The notes: generated from the letters alone by a model not told the origin. A stretch of 64,000 nucleotides of DNA from Thalassolituus sp006212115 (GCF_040372045.1 NZ_BAABWH010000001.1); one strand, 5' to 3'; shown: positions 42,724 to 51,642, counted from the stretch's first letter. Made by a program: numbers and translations.

Positions 42724-43446
42724 TCAAACGATAACAGGCAAAACACCGGCGGCTTCAAAGCCGGAGTCATCGTCTTCGAAGTTCACTGCAATCGCGAGTA
42801 CTTCCACACCACTGGACATGACCTCACGAAGTGTTTCCCCGTATTTTTTATCGATATGGTCAGCGACCGTCACTTCCCGAATGCCCTCGTGAGGTACGCA
42901 AAACACCAATACAGCGCGGTCACCTTCTTGTTTCAGAGCCTGCAGTCGCCGCAGATGTTTTCGCCCACGATCAGTAACAGCATCGGGAAAGCACCCCAGA
43001 CCGTTGTCTTTCTCAAGAAGCGTGACGCTCTTTACCTCAATCCAGCAACGGCTACCGTCCGGCAACATCTGGCAGAAATCCAGGCGACCGTCCTCAACTT
43101 TAGGCTCTCGCTGCAATGACTCGTAATGCTCCAACCCAGCAACAGTGCGGGACTCGAGGGCTTCGCCAATCAACTGGTTTGGTCGCGCTGTGTTGATACA
43201 CACCCGGTACTTGCCATCGACCTCGACCCACTCCCAGGTGTAACGGTACTTACGCTTTGGGTTCGGCTTGGGATACCAGCTATCGGAAATCCAGACACGG
43301 CTACCCGGCTCAGCACATCGCTTCATCGAACCCGTGTTAGGGCAATGAACGGTCACTTCCGTACCATCGCTGAGCCTGATATCCGCCAGAAATCGCTTGT
43401 AACGTTTGATCAGAGTGCCTTCGATCAGTGGCAGGTCGTATTTCAT
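42724..43446 (-). CDS. sfsA: Sugar fermentation stimulation protein SfsA
   Basis: 240 residues from the ATG at 43446, preceded by GGAGGAGG; the longer frame upstream belongs to the aminotransferase gene in another frame. Landmarks: LIKRYKRFLADIRLSDG, HCPNTGSMKRCAEPG, GRLDFCQMLPDGSRCWIEVKSVTL and PDAVTDRGRKHLRRL, a PD-(D/E)XK-like nuclease fold. DNA binding was reported for E. coli SfsA, but its role stays unclear. Overlaps the aminotransferase stop by 4 bases (ATGA). Confidence 0.95.
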   Translation of the reverse strand: MKYDLPLIEGTLIKRYKRFLADIRLSDGTEVTVHCPNTGSMKRCAEPGSRVWISDSWYPKPNPKRKYRYTWEWVEVDGKYRVCINTARPNQLIGEALESRTVAGLEHYESLQREPKVEDGRLDFCQMLPDGSRCWIEVKSVTLLEKDNGLGCFPDAVTDRGRKHLRRLQALKQEGDRAVLVFCVPHEGIREVTVADHIDKKYGETLREVMSSGVEVLAIAVNFEDDDSGFEAAGVLPVIV

Positions 43447-44630
43447 TCTGCCTCCTCCCGGCAATACGCAGGGAGCCAGTCGGCAAGGCGGGCCATCGCT
43501 TCTTTCAGGCGAGGTAATTCGGTCGTGAACGCAAAGCGTACGTGTTCTCGTGCACGATGATCGCCAAAATCGATACCGGGCGTAATGGCAACGCCGGTCT
43601 CCCGCAACACGCGAGAGCAAAATTCCAGGCTGTCCTGAGTAAACTGGCTGGCATCGGCGTATACGTAAAATGCCCCCTCGGGCACCACATGAATCTTGAA
43701 TCCGAGCTCAGGCAGAGCCGTCAGCAAGTAGTCACGACGGCGTTCCAGTATCTGACGGCGCTCCTCCAGAATCGCCATTACCTCCGGGGTAAACGCACCT
43801 AACGCGGCATACTGAGCGGGAGTCGGCGGCGCAAGAAATAGATTCTGTGCCAGCGTGTCCATTGTCGGTACCAGATCATCAGGCACAATGGTCCAGCCCA
43901 GACGCCATCCAGTCATTCCGAAAAACTTCGAGAAACTGTTCAACACCACGGCGTCATCGGCGACCGATAAGACCGTTTCGGCGGAACCCGAGCCGCCGTA
44001 GTTTAAGCCCTGATAGATTTCATCAACCCAGAGTTCGCCCCCTTTCAGGGTTACCGCATCCGACAAATCCGCCAGTTCCGGCAGGGACAACACGGTTCCC
44101 GTTGGGTTGGCTGGCGTTGCCACCAACGCAGCTCGCGTTTTTGCGTGCCAATGATCGTTCACATCTTGTGCGGTCAGCTGATATTTCTGTTCGGGCCCGG
44201 CAGGAATCAACTGACCATGCGCCTCAAACACGCGGGCAAAATGACGATTGCACGGGTATCCGGGGTCAGCCAACATCAGATTATCGCCTGGGTTCAGTCG
44301 TGCAGCGGTCAGGAGTAGCAAAGCACCGGAAGCCCCCGGCGTCAGCACCACTCGCTCGGGCGAGAGCGCCACACCAAACCGGGTATCGTAGTACTGTGCG
44401 ATTTTTTCACGCAGCTCAGGCAACCCCAACGCAGGGGTATAACCGGTACGCCCTGCCCGCAAAGCCGCAACACCCGCCTCCGTAATGGGCTCGGGAGTAC
44501 TGAAATCCGGCTCACCTACCTCCATATGAATGATGTCTTTGCCCGCCGCCTGAAGTGCCTGAGCCTCAGCCAGGATCGCCATGACCTGAAAGGGTCTGAT
44601 TTCGCGACTTCGCTGTGAAGTTGATGACAT
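43443..44630 (-). CDS. Class I/II pyridoxal-phosphate aminotransferase
   Basis: 395 residues from the ATG at 44630 (a TTG three codons earlier is less likely). Fold-type I landmarks: EVGEPDFSTPEPI, GRTGYTPALGLPELREKIA, TPGASGALLLLTAA, ATPANPTGTVLS, WVDEIYQGLNYG and the PLP lysine in SFSKFFGMTGWRLGW. C-terminal Arg for carboxylate binding in REHVRFAFTT. The same gene lies between sfsA and dksA in Pseudomonas. Substrate unknown; it could be an aspartate- or alanine-type enzyme. Confidence 0.92.
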   Translation of the reverse strand: MSSTSQRSREIRPFQVMAILAEAQALQAAGKDIIHMEVGEPDFSTPEPITEAGVAALRAGRTGYTPALGLPELREKIAQYYDTRFGVALSPERVVLTPGASGALLLLTAARLNPGDNLMLADPGYPCNRHFARVFEAHGQLIPAGPEQKYQLTAQDVNDHWHAKTRAALVATPANPTGTVLSLPELADLSDAVTLKGGELWVDEIYQGLNYGGSGSAETVLSVADDAVVLNSFSKFFGMTGWRLGWTIVPDDLVPTMDTLAQNLFLAPPTPAQYAALGAFTPEVMAILEERRQILERRRDYLLTALPELGFKIHVVPEGAFYVYADASQFTQDSLEFCSRVLRETGVAITPGIDFGDHRAREHVRFAFTTELPRLKEAMARLADWLPAYCREEAE

Positions 44631-44838
44631 AGTTCTCAATTTTTGTCATGAATATGGGCTATTGTGCCAGATCGTCCCTGTATTAGGGCGGATCAGTAGT
44701 CACAAAAGCACACATAAAAGTATTGGCGCTGGCGATGTTATCTGATAGTTTGCCGGGCTTGAAAATTTCGCGTGTTGGGTTAACCGCAAGGAAACCCTGT
44801 TACGTTGCAATAATTTGAACAGGTGAGGCACGAGATAT

Positions 44839-45273
44839 ATGCCGCAAGAGAAAAAAGAATTTGCCCTGTCGGATTTTACTCCATACGACCTGAAAGACGG
44901 CGAGGAGTACATGAACGATGCACAGCAAGAGCACTTCCGCACCATTCTTGGCAATTGGAAACAAGAGCTGATGGAAGAAGTGGATCGTACTAAAGAACAC
45001 ATGCAGACGGAGCTCAACAACTACGCAGATCCTAACGATCGTGCCAGTCAGGAAGAAGAGTTCAGTCTTGAACTGCGTACCCGTGACCGCGAGCGTAAGC
45101 TGCTGAAGAAAATCCAGAAGACTCTGGATCTGATCGACAAAGACGATTACGGCTACTGCAATGCTTGCGGTGTAGAGATTGGTATTCGTCGCCTCGAAGC
45201 ACGTCCTACAGCCGATCTTTGCATTGATTGCAAAACGCTGTCTGAGATCAAAGAACGTCAACTCGGCGTTTAA
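44839..45273 (+). CDS. dksA: RNA polymerase-binding transcription factor DksA
   Basis: 144 residues. The coiled-coil hairpin carries the tip acid pair in NDRASQEEEFSLELRTRDRERKL-type sequence (Asp-Ala-Ser-like DRAS tip), followed by the four-Cys zinc finger CNACG and CIDC. It binds the polymerase secondary channel and works with ppGpp at stable RNA and amino-acid promoters. GTGAGG lies before the ATG. A divergent gap of 208 bp separates it from the aminotransferase gene. Confidence 0.97.
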   Translation: MPQEKKEFALSDFTPYDLKDGEEYMNDAQQEHFRTILGNWKQELMEEVDRTKEHMQTELNNYADPNDRASQEEEFSLELRTRDRERKLLKKIQKTLDLIDKDDYGYCNACGVEIGIRRLEARPTADLCIDCKTLSEIKERQLGV

Positions 45274-45333
45274 TTCCACTGAGTGGGCGAGGCTTCGCAC
45301 GAAGCCCGCTCACCAGCTGGTGCTGGTTCGACC

Positions 45334-46212
45334 ATGAATAATTACGTCGGACGCTTTGCTCCCTCGCCCACTGGGCCCCTGCACTTTGGCTCTCTGTTGG
45401 CTGCTCTGGCCAGTTATCTCGACGCCCGCCATCACCGTGGTCAGTGGTTAGTCCGTATCGAAGATCTCGATCCACCTCGGGAAGATCCAACCGCAACGGA
45501 CAGCATACTGTCGATTCTTGATACCTACGGCCTCCACTGGGATGGCGACGTTGTCTATCAGAGCCAGCGAAGCGAACTCTATCAGGCCGCCCTCGAGCAC
45601 CTGCGCGATCAGGGCGATGCCTTTCCATGTGCATGCTCGCGAAAACAATTGGCCGGGCAACTTCATCACGGTGTCTGCGCCACTCCGAGCAACAGCGACC
45701 ACGCATGGCGTTTCTTGTGTCCTACAGGGGATATCACACTGACAGACGGCCTTCAGGACGATCACTGTTACAACCTGGCGGATGAAATTGGGGATTTTGT
45801 GATTCGTCGCCGCGATAGCCTCTGGTCATACCAGCTGGCGGTTGTCGTTGATGATGCCGCCCAGAACATCACTCATGTGGTACGAGGCATCGACCTTATC
45901 GACTCCACTGTGCGCCAATACCTGATCCAGAACGCCCTCAACCTGCCCGTTCCGGCCTACAGCCATTTCCCGGTAGCCGTTGAAACAAATGGCCAGAAGT
46001 TAAGTAAACAGAATCTCGCCCTGCCGCTGTCGGCAGCGCACGCCAGCGACACCCTCTGGCAAGCCTTACAGTGGCTACGCCAATCACCACCCGACGAGCT
46101 ACGCACAGAACCTGTTTCAAAACTGCTGACATGGGCGACCGAACACTGGCAGATCGAAGCACTGCGTGGCCTGCGAAGCCTACCCGCACCCGCGCCATTT
46201 CAGCGCACCTGA
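45334..46212 (+). CDS. gluQ: Glutamyl-Q tRNA(Asp) synthetase
   Basis: 292 residues from the ATG at 45334. HIGH-type motif FAPSPTGPLHFGSLLAAL and KMSKS-like KLSKQN; a CACS and C-x-C zinc region (FPCACSRKQL, HGVCATP); ELYQAALEHL and VVRGIDLIDSTVRQ are family features. It lacks the tRNA anticodon-binding domain of full GltX, as expected for GluQRS, which attaches Glu to queuosine in tRNA-Asp. Sits between dksA and cbrA as in Pseudomonas. Confidence 0.95.
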   Translation: MNNYVGRFAPSPTGPLHFGSLLAALASYLDARHHRGQWLVRIEDLDPPREDPTATDSILSILDTYGLHWDGDVVYQSQRSELYQAALEHLRDQGDAFPCACSRKQLAGQLHHGVCATPSNSDHAWRFLCPTGDITLTDGLQDDHCYNLADEIGDFVIRRRDSLWSYQLAVVVDDAAQNITHVVRGIDLIDSTVRQYLIQNALNLPVPAYSHFPVAVETNGQKLSKQNLALPLSAAHASDTLWQALQWLRQSPPDELRTEPVSKLLTWATEHWQIEALRGLRSLPAPAPFQRT

Positions 46213-46256
46213 TAGGTGTGCTAATCTCACCGCAATCGATTGATTCAGAGCACTGC

Positions 46257-46436
46257 ATGTACGATTACCGACTCAGCCTGCTAATGCTGGTAGGCATCTA
46301 TCTTATTTCGCCAGTCATGATGGACTGGTGGTTGGATGATCGTGCCGCGTGGTACCGCCCTTTTGGTATCTGGGCGCTGCTGATTGCACTCTACATCTGG
46401 TTTAACAGCAAACAGCAGGACAACGATGACATTTAG
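46257..46436 (+). CDS. Small membrane protein CbrX-like
   Basis: 59 residues from the ATG at 46257. Two hydrophobic stretches (about 7-25 and 36-50) flank a charged WWLDDRAAW loop; the tail is polar (NSKQQDNDDI). Its end overlaps the cbrA start by 11 bases, so translation is coupled. Pseudomonas cbrA is preceded by a similar tiny gene, cbrX, whose product modulates CbrA translation or function. Identity is inferred mainly from position and layout. Confidence 0.75.
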   Translation: MYDYRLSLLMLVGIYLISPVMMDWWLDDRAAWYRPFGIWALLIALYIWFNSKQQDNDDI

Positions 46437-49365
46437 CCTGAGTCAACTGGCACTGCTGGGTGTCGGTTATCTGTTATCTCTCTTTCTGGCGGCCTACGCC
46501 GTTGAACGCAATTGGTTACCGCGTGCCTGGGTGCGCCACCCACTGGTGTACGTCTTATCATTGGGCGTCTACGCCAGCGCCTGGGCCTTCTATGGCTCAG
46601 TAGGTCTGGCAAACCAGTACGGATACGGCTTTCTGGCTTATTACATGGGCATATCCGGTGCTTTTGTCATGTCGCCGATTCTGCTGCGGCCAATTCTGCA
46701 GATCACCCGGACCTACCAACTGAGTTCCCTCGCCGATCTCCTGGCCTTCCGCTATCGCTCGCGCTGGGCCGGCATTACAGTGTCCATCATTATGCTGGCC
46801 GTTGTCGTGCCGATGCTGACACTCCAGATTACCGCCATCGGCGATACGCTTTACCTGCTCAACCGTGAATGGCCGGTAGAGAACCTTGCACTGGCCTACT
46901 GCCTGATCATGATTCTGTTTGCCATCCTGTTTGGTGCGCGACATGTTTCCCCACGCGAGAAACACGAAGGGCTGGTTTTCGCGATCGCGTTTGAGTCTGT
47001 TCTCAAGTTGGTTGCCATCCTGATTCTTGGTGGCGTTGTCTTGTTTGGTGTATTCCCTGAAGTAGGCGGACTGGAGCAATGGCTGTCAGACAATCAGGCA
47101 CAACTGGCTCGCGAACAGGTGCGTCTGCAGGACGGTCCATGGCGAACCTTGCTGCTGATGTTCTTCGCCGCCGCGGTAGCCATGCCGCACATGTTCCATA
47201 TGGCGTTTACCGAAAACACCAACCCGGCCGCTCTGCGTCAGGCAAGTTGGGGATTCCCGCTGTTCCTGTTGATTATGAGCCTGTCGGTGCCCCCGATTCT
47301 CTGGGCGGGCTACTACCTCAACGTTGATAGCGACCCTTCGTATTTCGCACTGGGAATTGGTCTGGCGCTTGAGTCTGAATTTCTGACTGTGCTGATTTTC
47401 GTTGGTGGCCTGGCCGCTGCGTCCGGCATCATTATCGTGACTACATTGTCTACGGCAGCAATGTTCCTGAACCATCTGGTGCTGCCCGTCTACAAACCCG
47501 CGCCACGCTATGATTTCTACCGTTGGTTGCTATGGATGCGGCGATCCCTGATTGGCGTCATTCTGCTGCTGGCCTATGGTTTCTACCGGATTGTCGGCTC
47601 TGATCTGGACCTCAGTCAATTAGGTATTCTGGGCTTTGTCGCCTGTTCTCAATTCCTGCCCGGCATTCTCGGATTGTTATACTGGCCTCAATCCAACCGC
47701 AAAGGATTTATTACTGGACTGGTCGTCGGCACCATCACCTGGATCTACGGTCTGCTACTGCCCTTCTGCGAACTGGCTCTGGGCTGGGAAGTCCCCTTCT
47801 TCCTGCCGCCAACCGACGAAGGTAACTGGCACCTCTCAGCCATCACCGCGATCGGTATTAACTTCTTACTGTTCGTTATTGTCAGCCTCAGCACCAAGCG
47901 CAGCTCTGAAGAGCAAGCCGCTGCGGACGCCTGCTCTATCGATAACGTATCCCGGCCATCGCGCTTGCCGCTGCAGGCCAGTAATACCACTGAAGTTATC
48001 AATGCACTGACCCCATCACTGGGTCGTTACGTCGCAGAACGAGAGGTGTACCAGGCACTGACCGACCTCGAATTACCGTCCTACGAAGACCGTCCTTATG
48101 CACTTCGTCGACTGCGCGCTCGGCTCGAGGCGAATCTGTCAGGCCTGATGGGCCCCACCGTCGCACACGATCTGGTGAATCGTTACCTGCCATTCCAGAA
48201 AGACGTGGAACTGACCGAAGACCTCTTTCAACTGGAGCAACGCCTGGAAGGTTTTCAGAGTCGCTTCGGTGGTCTCGCGAGTGAGCTGGATAACTTGCGT
48301 CGTTACCACCGGCAAACACTCGAGCGTCTGCCGATGGGCGTTTGCTCACTGGCACCGGATGGTGAAGTTCTGATGTGGAATCAGGTAATGTCGCAGCTGA
48401 CTGGCATCGGATCACTGGATGTTACCGGCTCGCACCTGAGTCGCCTGCCGTCTCCTTGGGGCCCAATGCTGAGTGACTTCCTGACCAGCGATGCCATGCA
48501 CAAACACAAGCACCGCGTTGACAGCGCGGGTCGCCCACGCTGGTTTGGTATGCATAAAGCCGTATTACAATCGAGCGGCAGCCAGCCCGGCGGTACGGTT
48601 ATTCTGATGGAAGATCAGACCGAGACTCAGCTGCTGGAAGAAGAACTGATGCACAGTGAGCGGCTGGCCTCTATTGGTCGGCTGGCAGCTGGGGTCGCCC
48701 ACGAAATTGGCAACCCGATTACCGGTATCGACTGCCTTGCTCAAAGCATGCGGTATGAGACCGATAATCCCGAATTACTTGAGATGGCCGATCAGATTCA
48801 GGAACAAACCAAGCGTGTTACCCGAATTGTTCAATCCTTGATGAACTTCTCGCACGCAGGCCATCACAGTACTGATCATGACCCAGTCGATACGACCTAC
48901 TGCGTAAACGAAGCCATTCAGCTGCTGAAGCTCAGTAAACGCAGCCAGGACATCGACTTTATTAACGATTGCCCACCAGAGTTGATGACACTCGGCGATG
49001 CGCAGCGACTTGTTCAGGTGTTTATCAACCTGCTTGGTAACGCCCGCGATGCCTCCGAAGCTGGCAGTACCATCTGGGTACAGGGTGACATGGACGAGCA
49101 ACAGATACGCATACGGATTATTGATGACGGCCACGGTATTCCGGCCGAAACCCTGGATCATATTTTCGAGCCCTTCTTCACTACGAAGGACGTAGGCAAA
49201 GGAACGGGGCTGGGGTTATCGCTGGTATACAGCATCATTGAAGAACACTACGGACACATCGCCATCGACAGTCCGTTAGCGAGTGGACGCGGAACCTGTG
49301 TTACAGTCAGTCTTCCGCGTTACGAAGCCACCGAATCTACAGAACTTACGGAACAACCTTCATGA
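46426..49365 (+). CDS. cbrA: Sensor histidine kinase CbrA with transporter-like sensor domain
   Basis: 979 residues from the ATG at 46426 (AGCAGGA upstream). About 13 membrane segments of the sodium/solute symporter fold (about 5-500) contain LADLLAFRYRSRW and HMFHMAFTENTNPAA. Then come a STAC-like linker, a coiled coil, a PAS domain (RLPMGVCSLAPDGEVLMWNQ) and a kinase core with H-box GVAHEIGNPITGI (His759), N-box LLGNARDA, IIDDGHGIP and GKGTGLGLSLVYS. It senses carbon/nitrogen state, histidine transport in Pseudomonas, and signals to CbrB. It overlaps cbrB by 4 bases. Confidence 0.96.
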   Translation: MTFSLSQLALLGVGYLLSLFLAAYAVERNWLPRAWVRHPLVYVLSLGVYASAWAFYGSVGLANQYGYGFLAYYMGISGAFVMSPILLRPILQITRTYQLSSLADLLAFRYRSRWAGITVSIIMLAVVVPMLTLQITAIGDTLYLLNREWPVENLALAYCLIMILFAILFGARHVSPREKHEGLVFAIAFESVLKLVAILILGGVVLFGVFPEVGGLEQWLSDNQAQLAREQVRLQDGPWRTLLLMFFAAAVAMPHMFHMAFTENTNPAALRQASWGFPLFLLIMSLSVPPILWAGYYLNVDSDPSYFALGIGLALESEFLTVLIFVGGLAAASGIIIVTTLSTAAMFLNHLVLPVYKPAPRYDFYRWLLWMRRSLIGVILLLAYGFYRIVGSDLDLSQLGILGFVACSQFLPGILGLLYWPQSNRKGFITGLVVGTITWIYGLLLPFCELALGWEVPFFLPPTDEGNWHLSAITAIGINFLLFVIVSLSTKRSSEEQAAADACSIDNVSRPSRLPLQASNTTEVINALTPSLGRYVAEREVYQALTDLELPSYEDRPYALRRLRARLEANLSGLMGPTVAHDLVNRYLPFQKDVELTEDLFQLEQRLEGFQSRFGGLASELDNLRRYHRQTLERLPMGVCSLAPDGEVLMWNQVMSQLTGIGSLDVTGSHLSRLPSPWGPMLSDFLTSDAMHKHKHRVDSAGRPRWFGMHKAVLQSSGSQPGGTVILMEDQTETQLLEEELMHSERLASIGRLAAGVAHEIGNPITGIDCLAQSMRYETDNPELLEMADQIQEQTKRVTRIVQSLMNFSHAGHHSTDHDPVDTTYCVNEAIQLLKLSKRSQDIDFINDCPPELMTLGDAQRLVQVFINLLGNARDASEAGSTIWVQGDMDEQQIRIRIIDDGHGIPAETLDHIFEPFFTTKDVGKGTGLGLSLVYSIIEEHYGHIAIDSPLASGRGTCVTVSLPRYEATESTELTEQPS

Positions 49366-50765
49366 GTCATATTCTGGTCGTCGAAGACGAAGCCATTATC
49401 CGCAATGCGGTGCGTCGCCTGTTGCTTCGCCATCAGCACGAAGTGACCGAGGCAGACTCCGTGGATGCGGCTAAAGCGCTCGATCTGACCAGCTACGATA
49501 TGATCATCAGTGACCTGAGGCTACCCGGCGGTCACGGTACCGACCTGATCGAACTGGCAGGAAAGGTGCCCGTACTGATCATGACCAGCTACGCCAGCCT
49601 TCGCTCTGCAGTAGATGCCATGAAGCTCGGTGCAGTGGACTACATCGCCAAACCGTTTGATCACGACGAAATGATCGAAGCGGTAAAACGCATACTTGCG
49701 AACCGCGAAGCTAACGAAACCAACTCCAACACCGACGCAGAAGAGCTTCCTGCGCCGGTTCCGTCCTCCGAGACGGGCATCATTGGTAGTTGTGAACCTA
49801 TGCAGCTGCTGTTCCGTAAAATCGCCAAAGTTGCCCCTACCGATGCCACCGTACTGATTCAGGGTGAGTCCGGTACCGGTAAAGAACTGGTGGCGAAAGC
49901 GATTCACAACCAGAGCCGTCGCGCTAACAAGCCTCTTATCTCCGTTAACTGCGCCGCCATCCCCGAGACTCTGATCGAATCTGAACTGTTTGGTCACGAG
50001 AAAGGCGCGTTTACCGGTGCAACTGCGCAACGTCAGGGCCTCGTCGAAGCTGCAGACGGCGGCACATTATTCCTCGACGAAATCGGCGAACTGCCACTGG
50101 AAGCGCAGGCGCGTCTGCTGAGGGTCCTGCAAGAAGGGGAAATTCGCCGCGTTGGCTCGGTTCAGAGTCAGAAAGTAAACGTACGCCTGGTCGCGGCAAC
50201 GCACCGCAACCTCAAAGAACTCTCGTCACAGGGCGAGTTCCGGGAAGACCTTTACTATCGCCTCAACGTCATGGAGTTGCACCTGCCTCCGTTACGGGAC
50301 CGTGGTGAAGACGTCATCGAGATTGCAACTGCGATGCTCGCACGTGCGTGTGAAAAGATGGCTCAGGCACCCATGCATTTTAATGCTGACGCTCTCAAAG
50401 CCGTTCGTGATTACCACTGGCCTGGTAACGTCAGGGAGCTGGAAAACGCCGTGGAGCGTTCGGTGATTCTGGCCGAGTCCGACGAAGTTGCGCCAGACCT
50501 GCTAGGTATTGAGGTCAGTCCAGATCGCTACCTAAGCGAAACCATGCGTAACAATCTGATCGAGAACAACCCGTACCAGCCCACTGAGCAAAACGAAGAG
50601 CAACAGGGCGACCTGTCACTGGACGACTACTTCGTGCACTTCGTACTCGAAAACGAAGCCGCAATGACAGAAACAGAACTGGCCAAAAAACTGGGTATCT
50701 CACGAAAATCATTGTGGGAGCGCCGTAACCGCCTTGGAATCCCCCGCAAGAAAGGCGGTCGCTAA
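49362..50765 (+). CDS. cbrB: Sigma-54-dependent response regulator CbrB
   Basis: 467 residues. Receiver domain with VVEDE and phosphoacceptor Asp51 (IISDLRLPGG); AAA+ domain with GESGTGKE, EKGAFTGA and GTLFLDEIGE; C-terminal Fis-type helix-turn-helix (ELAKKLGISRKSLWERRNRL). In Pseudomonas CbrB activates sigma-54 promoters for amino-acid use and the sRNA gene crcZ, which lies immediately downstream, exactly where I find three CrcZ-like units with -24/-12 promoters. Confidence 0.96.
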   Translation: MSHILVVEDEAIIRNAVRRLLLRHQHEVTEADSVDAAKALDLTSYDMIISDLRLPGGHGTDLIELAGKVPVLIMTSYASLRSAVDAMKLGAVDYIAKPFDHDEMIEAVKRILANREANETNSNTDAEELPAPVPSSETGIIGSCEPMQLLFRKIAKVAPTDATVLIQGESGTGKELVAKAIHNQSRRANKPLISVNCAAIPETLIESELFGHEKGAFTGATAQRQGLVEAADGGTLFLDEIGELPLEAQARLLRVLQEGEIRRVGSVQSQKVNVRLVAATHRNLKELSSQGEFREDLYYRLNVMELHLPPLRDRGEDVIEIATAMLARACEKMAQAPMHFNADALKAVRDYHWPGNVRELENAVERSVILAESDEVAPDLLGIEVSPDRYLSETMRNNLIENNPYQPTEQNEEQQGDLSLDDYFVHFVLENEAAMTETELAKKLGISRKSLWERRNRLGIPRKKGGR

Positions 50766-50783
50766 GCACCGCCCTCCTCCTAC

Positions 50784-50841
50784 GTTACAGAGTGTTACCT
50801 CTGCATCCAATTTGTTACCAACTGGCTCACACTTCGTAACA
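50784..50841 (+). promoter_or_regulatory. Cluster of TGTTAC/GTAACA elements, unit 1 (likely CbrB UAS)
   Basis: GTTAC at 50784, TGTTAC at 50793 and 50813, and the inverted GTAACA at 50836-50841, 17 bases after the last direct copy. The cluster lies about 100-155 bp before the predicted start of sRNA 1, the usual distance for an enhancer of a sigma-54 promoter. Confidence 0.7.
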
Positions 50842-50852
50842 CTTTAGTCTAA

Positions 50853-50872
50853 GTGTCTATAATAATAGACAC
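50853..50872. promoter_or_regulatory. Perfect 20-bp palindrome upstream of sRNA promoter 1
   Basis: GTGTCTAT, AATA, ATAGACAC: two perfect 8-base arms around a 4-base spacer. It lies between the TGTTAC cluster and the -24 box. Units 2 and 3 have an IHF site at this point instead. It may be a regulator site specific to unit 1, or the terminator hairpin of cbrB (no T-run follows). Confidence 0.5.
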
Positions 50873-50915
50873 CTGTATTTCTATAAGTCTTTGTTTTTAA
50901 TAGAAATTAAGAAAC

Positions 50916-50931
50916 TGGCACGCCTTTCGCT
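50916..50931 (+). promoter_or_regulatory. Sigma-54 promoter of sRNA 1
   Basis: TGGCACGCCTTTCGCT fits TGGCACG-N4-TTGCW with one mismatch (C for T). The -24 GG and -12 GC are intact. Predicted start near 50942. Confidence 0.85.
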
Positions 50932-50941
50932 TAATAGACAT

Positions 50942-51200
50942 TACTGATCTGGTGTCCATCAATAAAAATAACAAAGAGACATCGCGACAGTGGGAGGCGC
51001 ACCAATAAAAATAATAAAGCGCCAGTAATTCCCGACCTCATAACAAGAATGACAATGGCCACCATTGTTAGTTTCGAATGAGCAGAAGCAGAATAAGAAT
51101 AAAAACAGACGGTCTGCCCATTCAAAACGACAATGACACCTGTGGCAGCACAGAATAATAAGAATACGCCCCTGAAGAGCCGCCTACGCGGCTTTTTTAT
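50942..51200 (+). ncRNA. CrcZ-like Hfq/Crc-sequestering sRNA, copy 1
   Basis: About 259 bases from the sigma-54 start to a terminator. Five A-rich (AAN)n motifs: 50961-50976, 51004-51019, 51042-51055, 51092-51106 and 51154-51166. The first two sit in hairpin loops (GGTGTC/GACATC and GGCGC/GCGCC). Pseudomonas CrcZ has the same location between cbrB and pcnB, the same sigma-54 control and CA motifs that bind the Hfq distal face, releasing catabolite-repressed mRNAs. Short ORFs here (50931-51125 minus, 51133-51321 plus) look spurious. The assignment is by context and motifs; sequence homology to crcZ was not tested. Confidence 0.85.
51178..51198 (+). terminator. Rho-independent terminator of sRNA 1
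   Basis: AGCCGC and GCGGCT pair around a CTAC loop, followed by six Ts. The same stem recurs at the end of the next unit. Confidence 0.95.
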
Positions 51201-51233
51201 TGTCTCTCGTTCGTGTCTCCGCTCTCTGCCAGG

Positions 51234-51323
51234 GTTACATCTCTGTTACCTACGACCAAAGTGTTACCTCCTGCTCCCCCAACTGTTACCGATAGACATG
51301 TGTCAGCGTAATGTTACGTAACA
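51234..51323 (+). promoter_or_regulatory. Cluster of TGTTAC/GTAACA elements, unit 2 (likely CbrB UAS)
   Basis: GTTAC at 51234, TGTTAC at 51244, 51262, 51284 and 51312, and GTAACA at 51318. The last two form a perfect TGTTACGTAACA palindrome (51312-51323). It lies 100-190 bp before the predicted start of sRNA 2. This is the densest of the three clusters. Confidence 0.75.
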
Positions 51324-51364
51324 CTTTCTGTAAAAATGCGCCTAAAACCCAACCGAGAAAACAC

Positions 51365-51377
51365 TAAGCCATTGATT
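51365..51377 (+). promoter_or_regulatory. IHF site, unit 2
   Basis: TAAGCCATTGATT is a perfect match to YAANNNNTTGATW. It lies between the TGTTAC cluster and the sigma-54 promoter, where IHF bending would bring CbrB to the polymerase. The adjacent bases are conserved with unit 3. Confidence 0.75.
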
Positions 51378-51396
51378 TATATAGCTTTTAAAAAAT

Positions 51397-51412
51397 TGGC
51401 ACGGTCTTGGCA
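51397..51412 (+). promoter_or_regulatory. Sigma-54 promoter of sRNA 2
   Basis: TGGCACGGTCTTGGCA fits the -24/-12 consensus with one mismatch (G for T). Predicted start near 51423. Confidence 0.88.
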
Positions 51413-51422
51413 TTACTATACA

Positions 51423-51642
51423 TACAACAGCACGACACTGATAAAAATAACAAAGTCGGCTGTATGAACCTGCTACTGAAATGAAAACAATAAAAATAAT
51501 GAGCGGGTTCGAGAAGTACGGAAGAACAAAAAGAAGAGCTTAGAAGAAAAAGACAGTCAGGCCGCTAACAATAAAAATAATACAGGCGTCCACGATAAGA
51601 CTGCACGAAAGAATCCAGAAAGCCGCATCAGCGGCTTTTTTA
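51423..51642 (+). ncRNA. CrcZ-like Hfq/Crc-sequestering sRNA, copy 2
   Basis: About 220 bases. Three strong (AAN)n motifs at 51441-51455, 51484-51501 and 51567-51583, plus weaker AAG-rich stretches at 51522-51536 and 51542-51553. The first motif sits in the loop of a long hairpin closed by CATACA/TGTATG and CGAC/GTCG (51421-51466). It shares the opening CTGATAAAAATAA with copy 3 and the terminator stem with copy 1, so the three arose by duplication. No ORF of note. Confidence 0.85.
51621..51641 (+). terminator. Rho-independent terminator of sRNA 2
   Basis: AGCCGC and GCGGCT pair around an ATCA loop, then six Ts. The stem is identical to that of unit 1; only the loop differs. Confidence 0.95.

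Noticed and set aside
43447..43620. Upstream extension of sfsA
   Set aside because: It lies inside the aminotransferase gene in another frame; the ATG at 43446 has a strong ribosome site and the standard coupling overlap.
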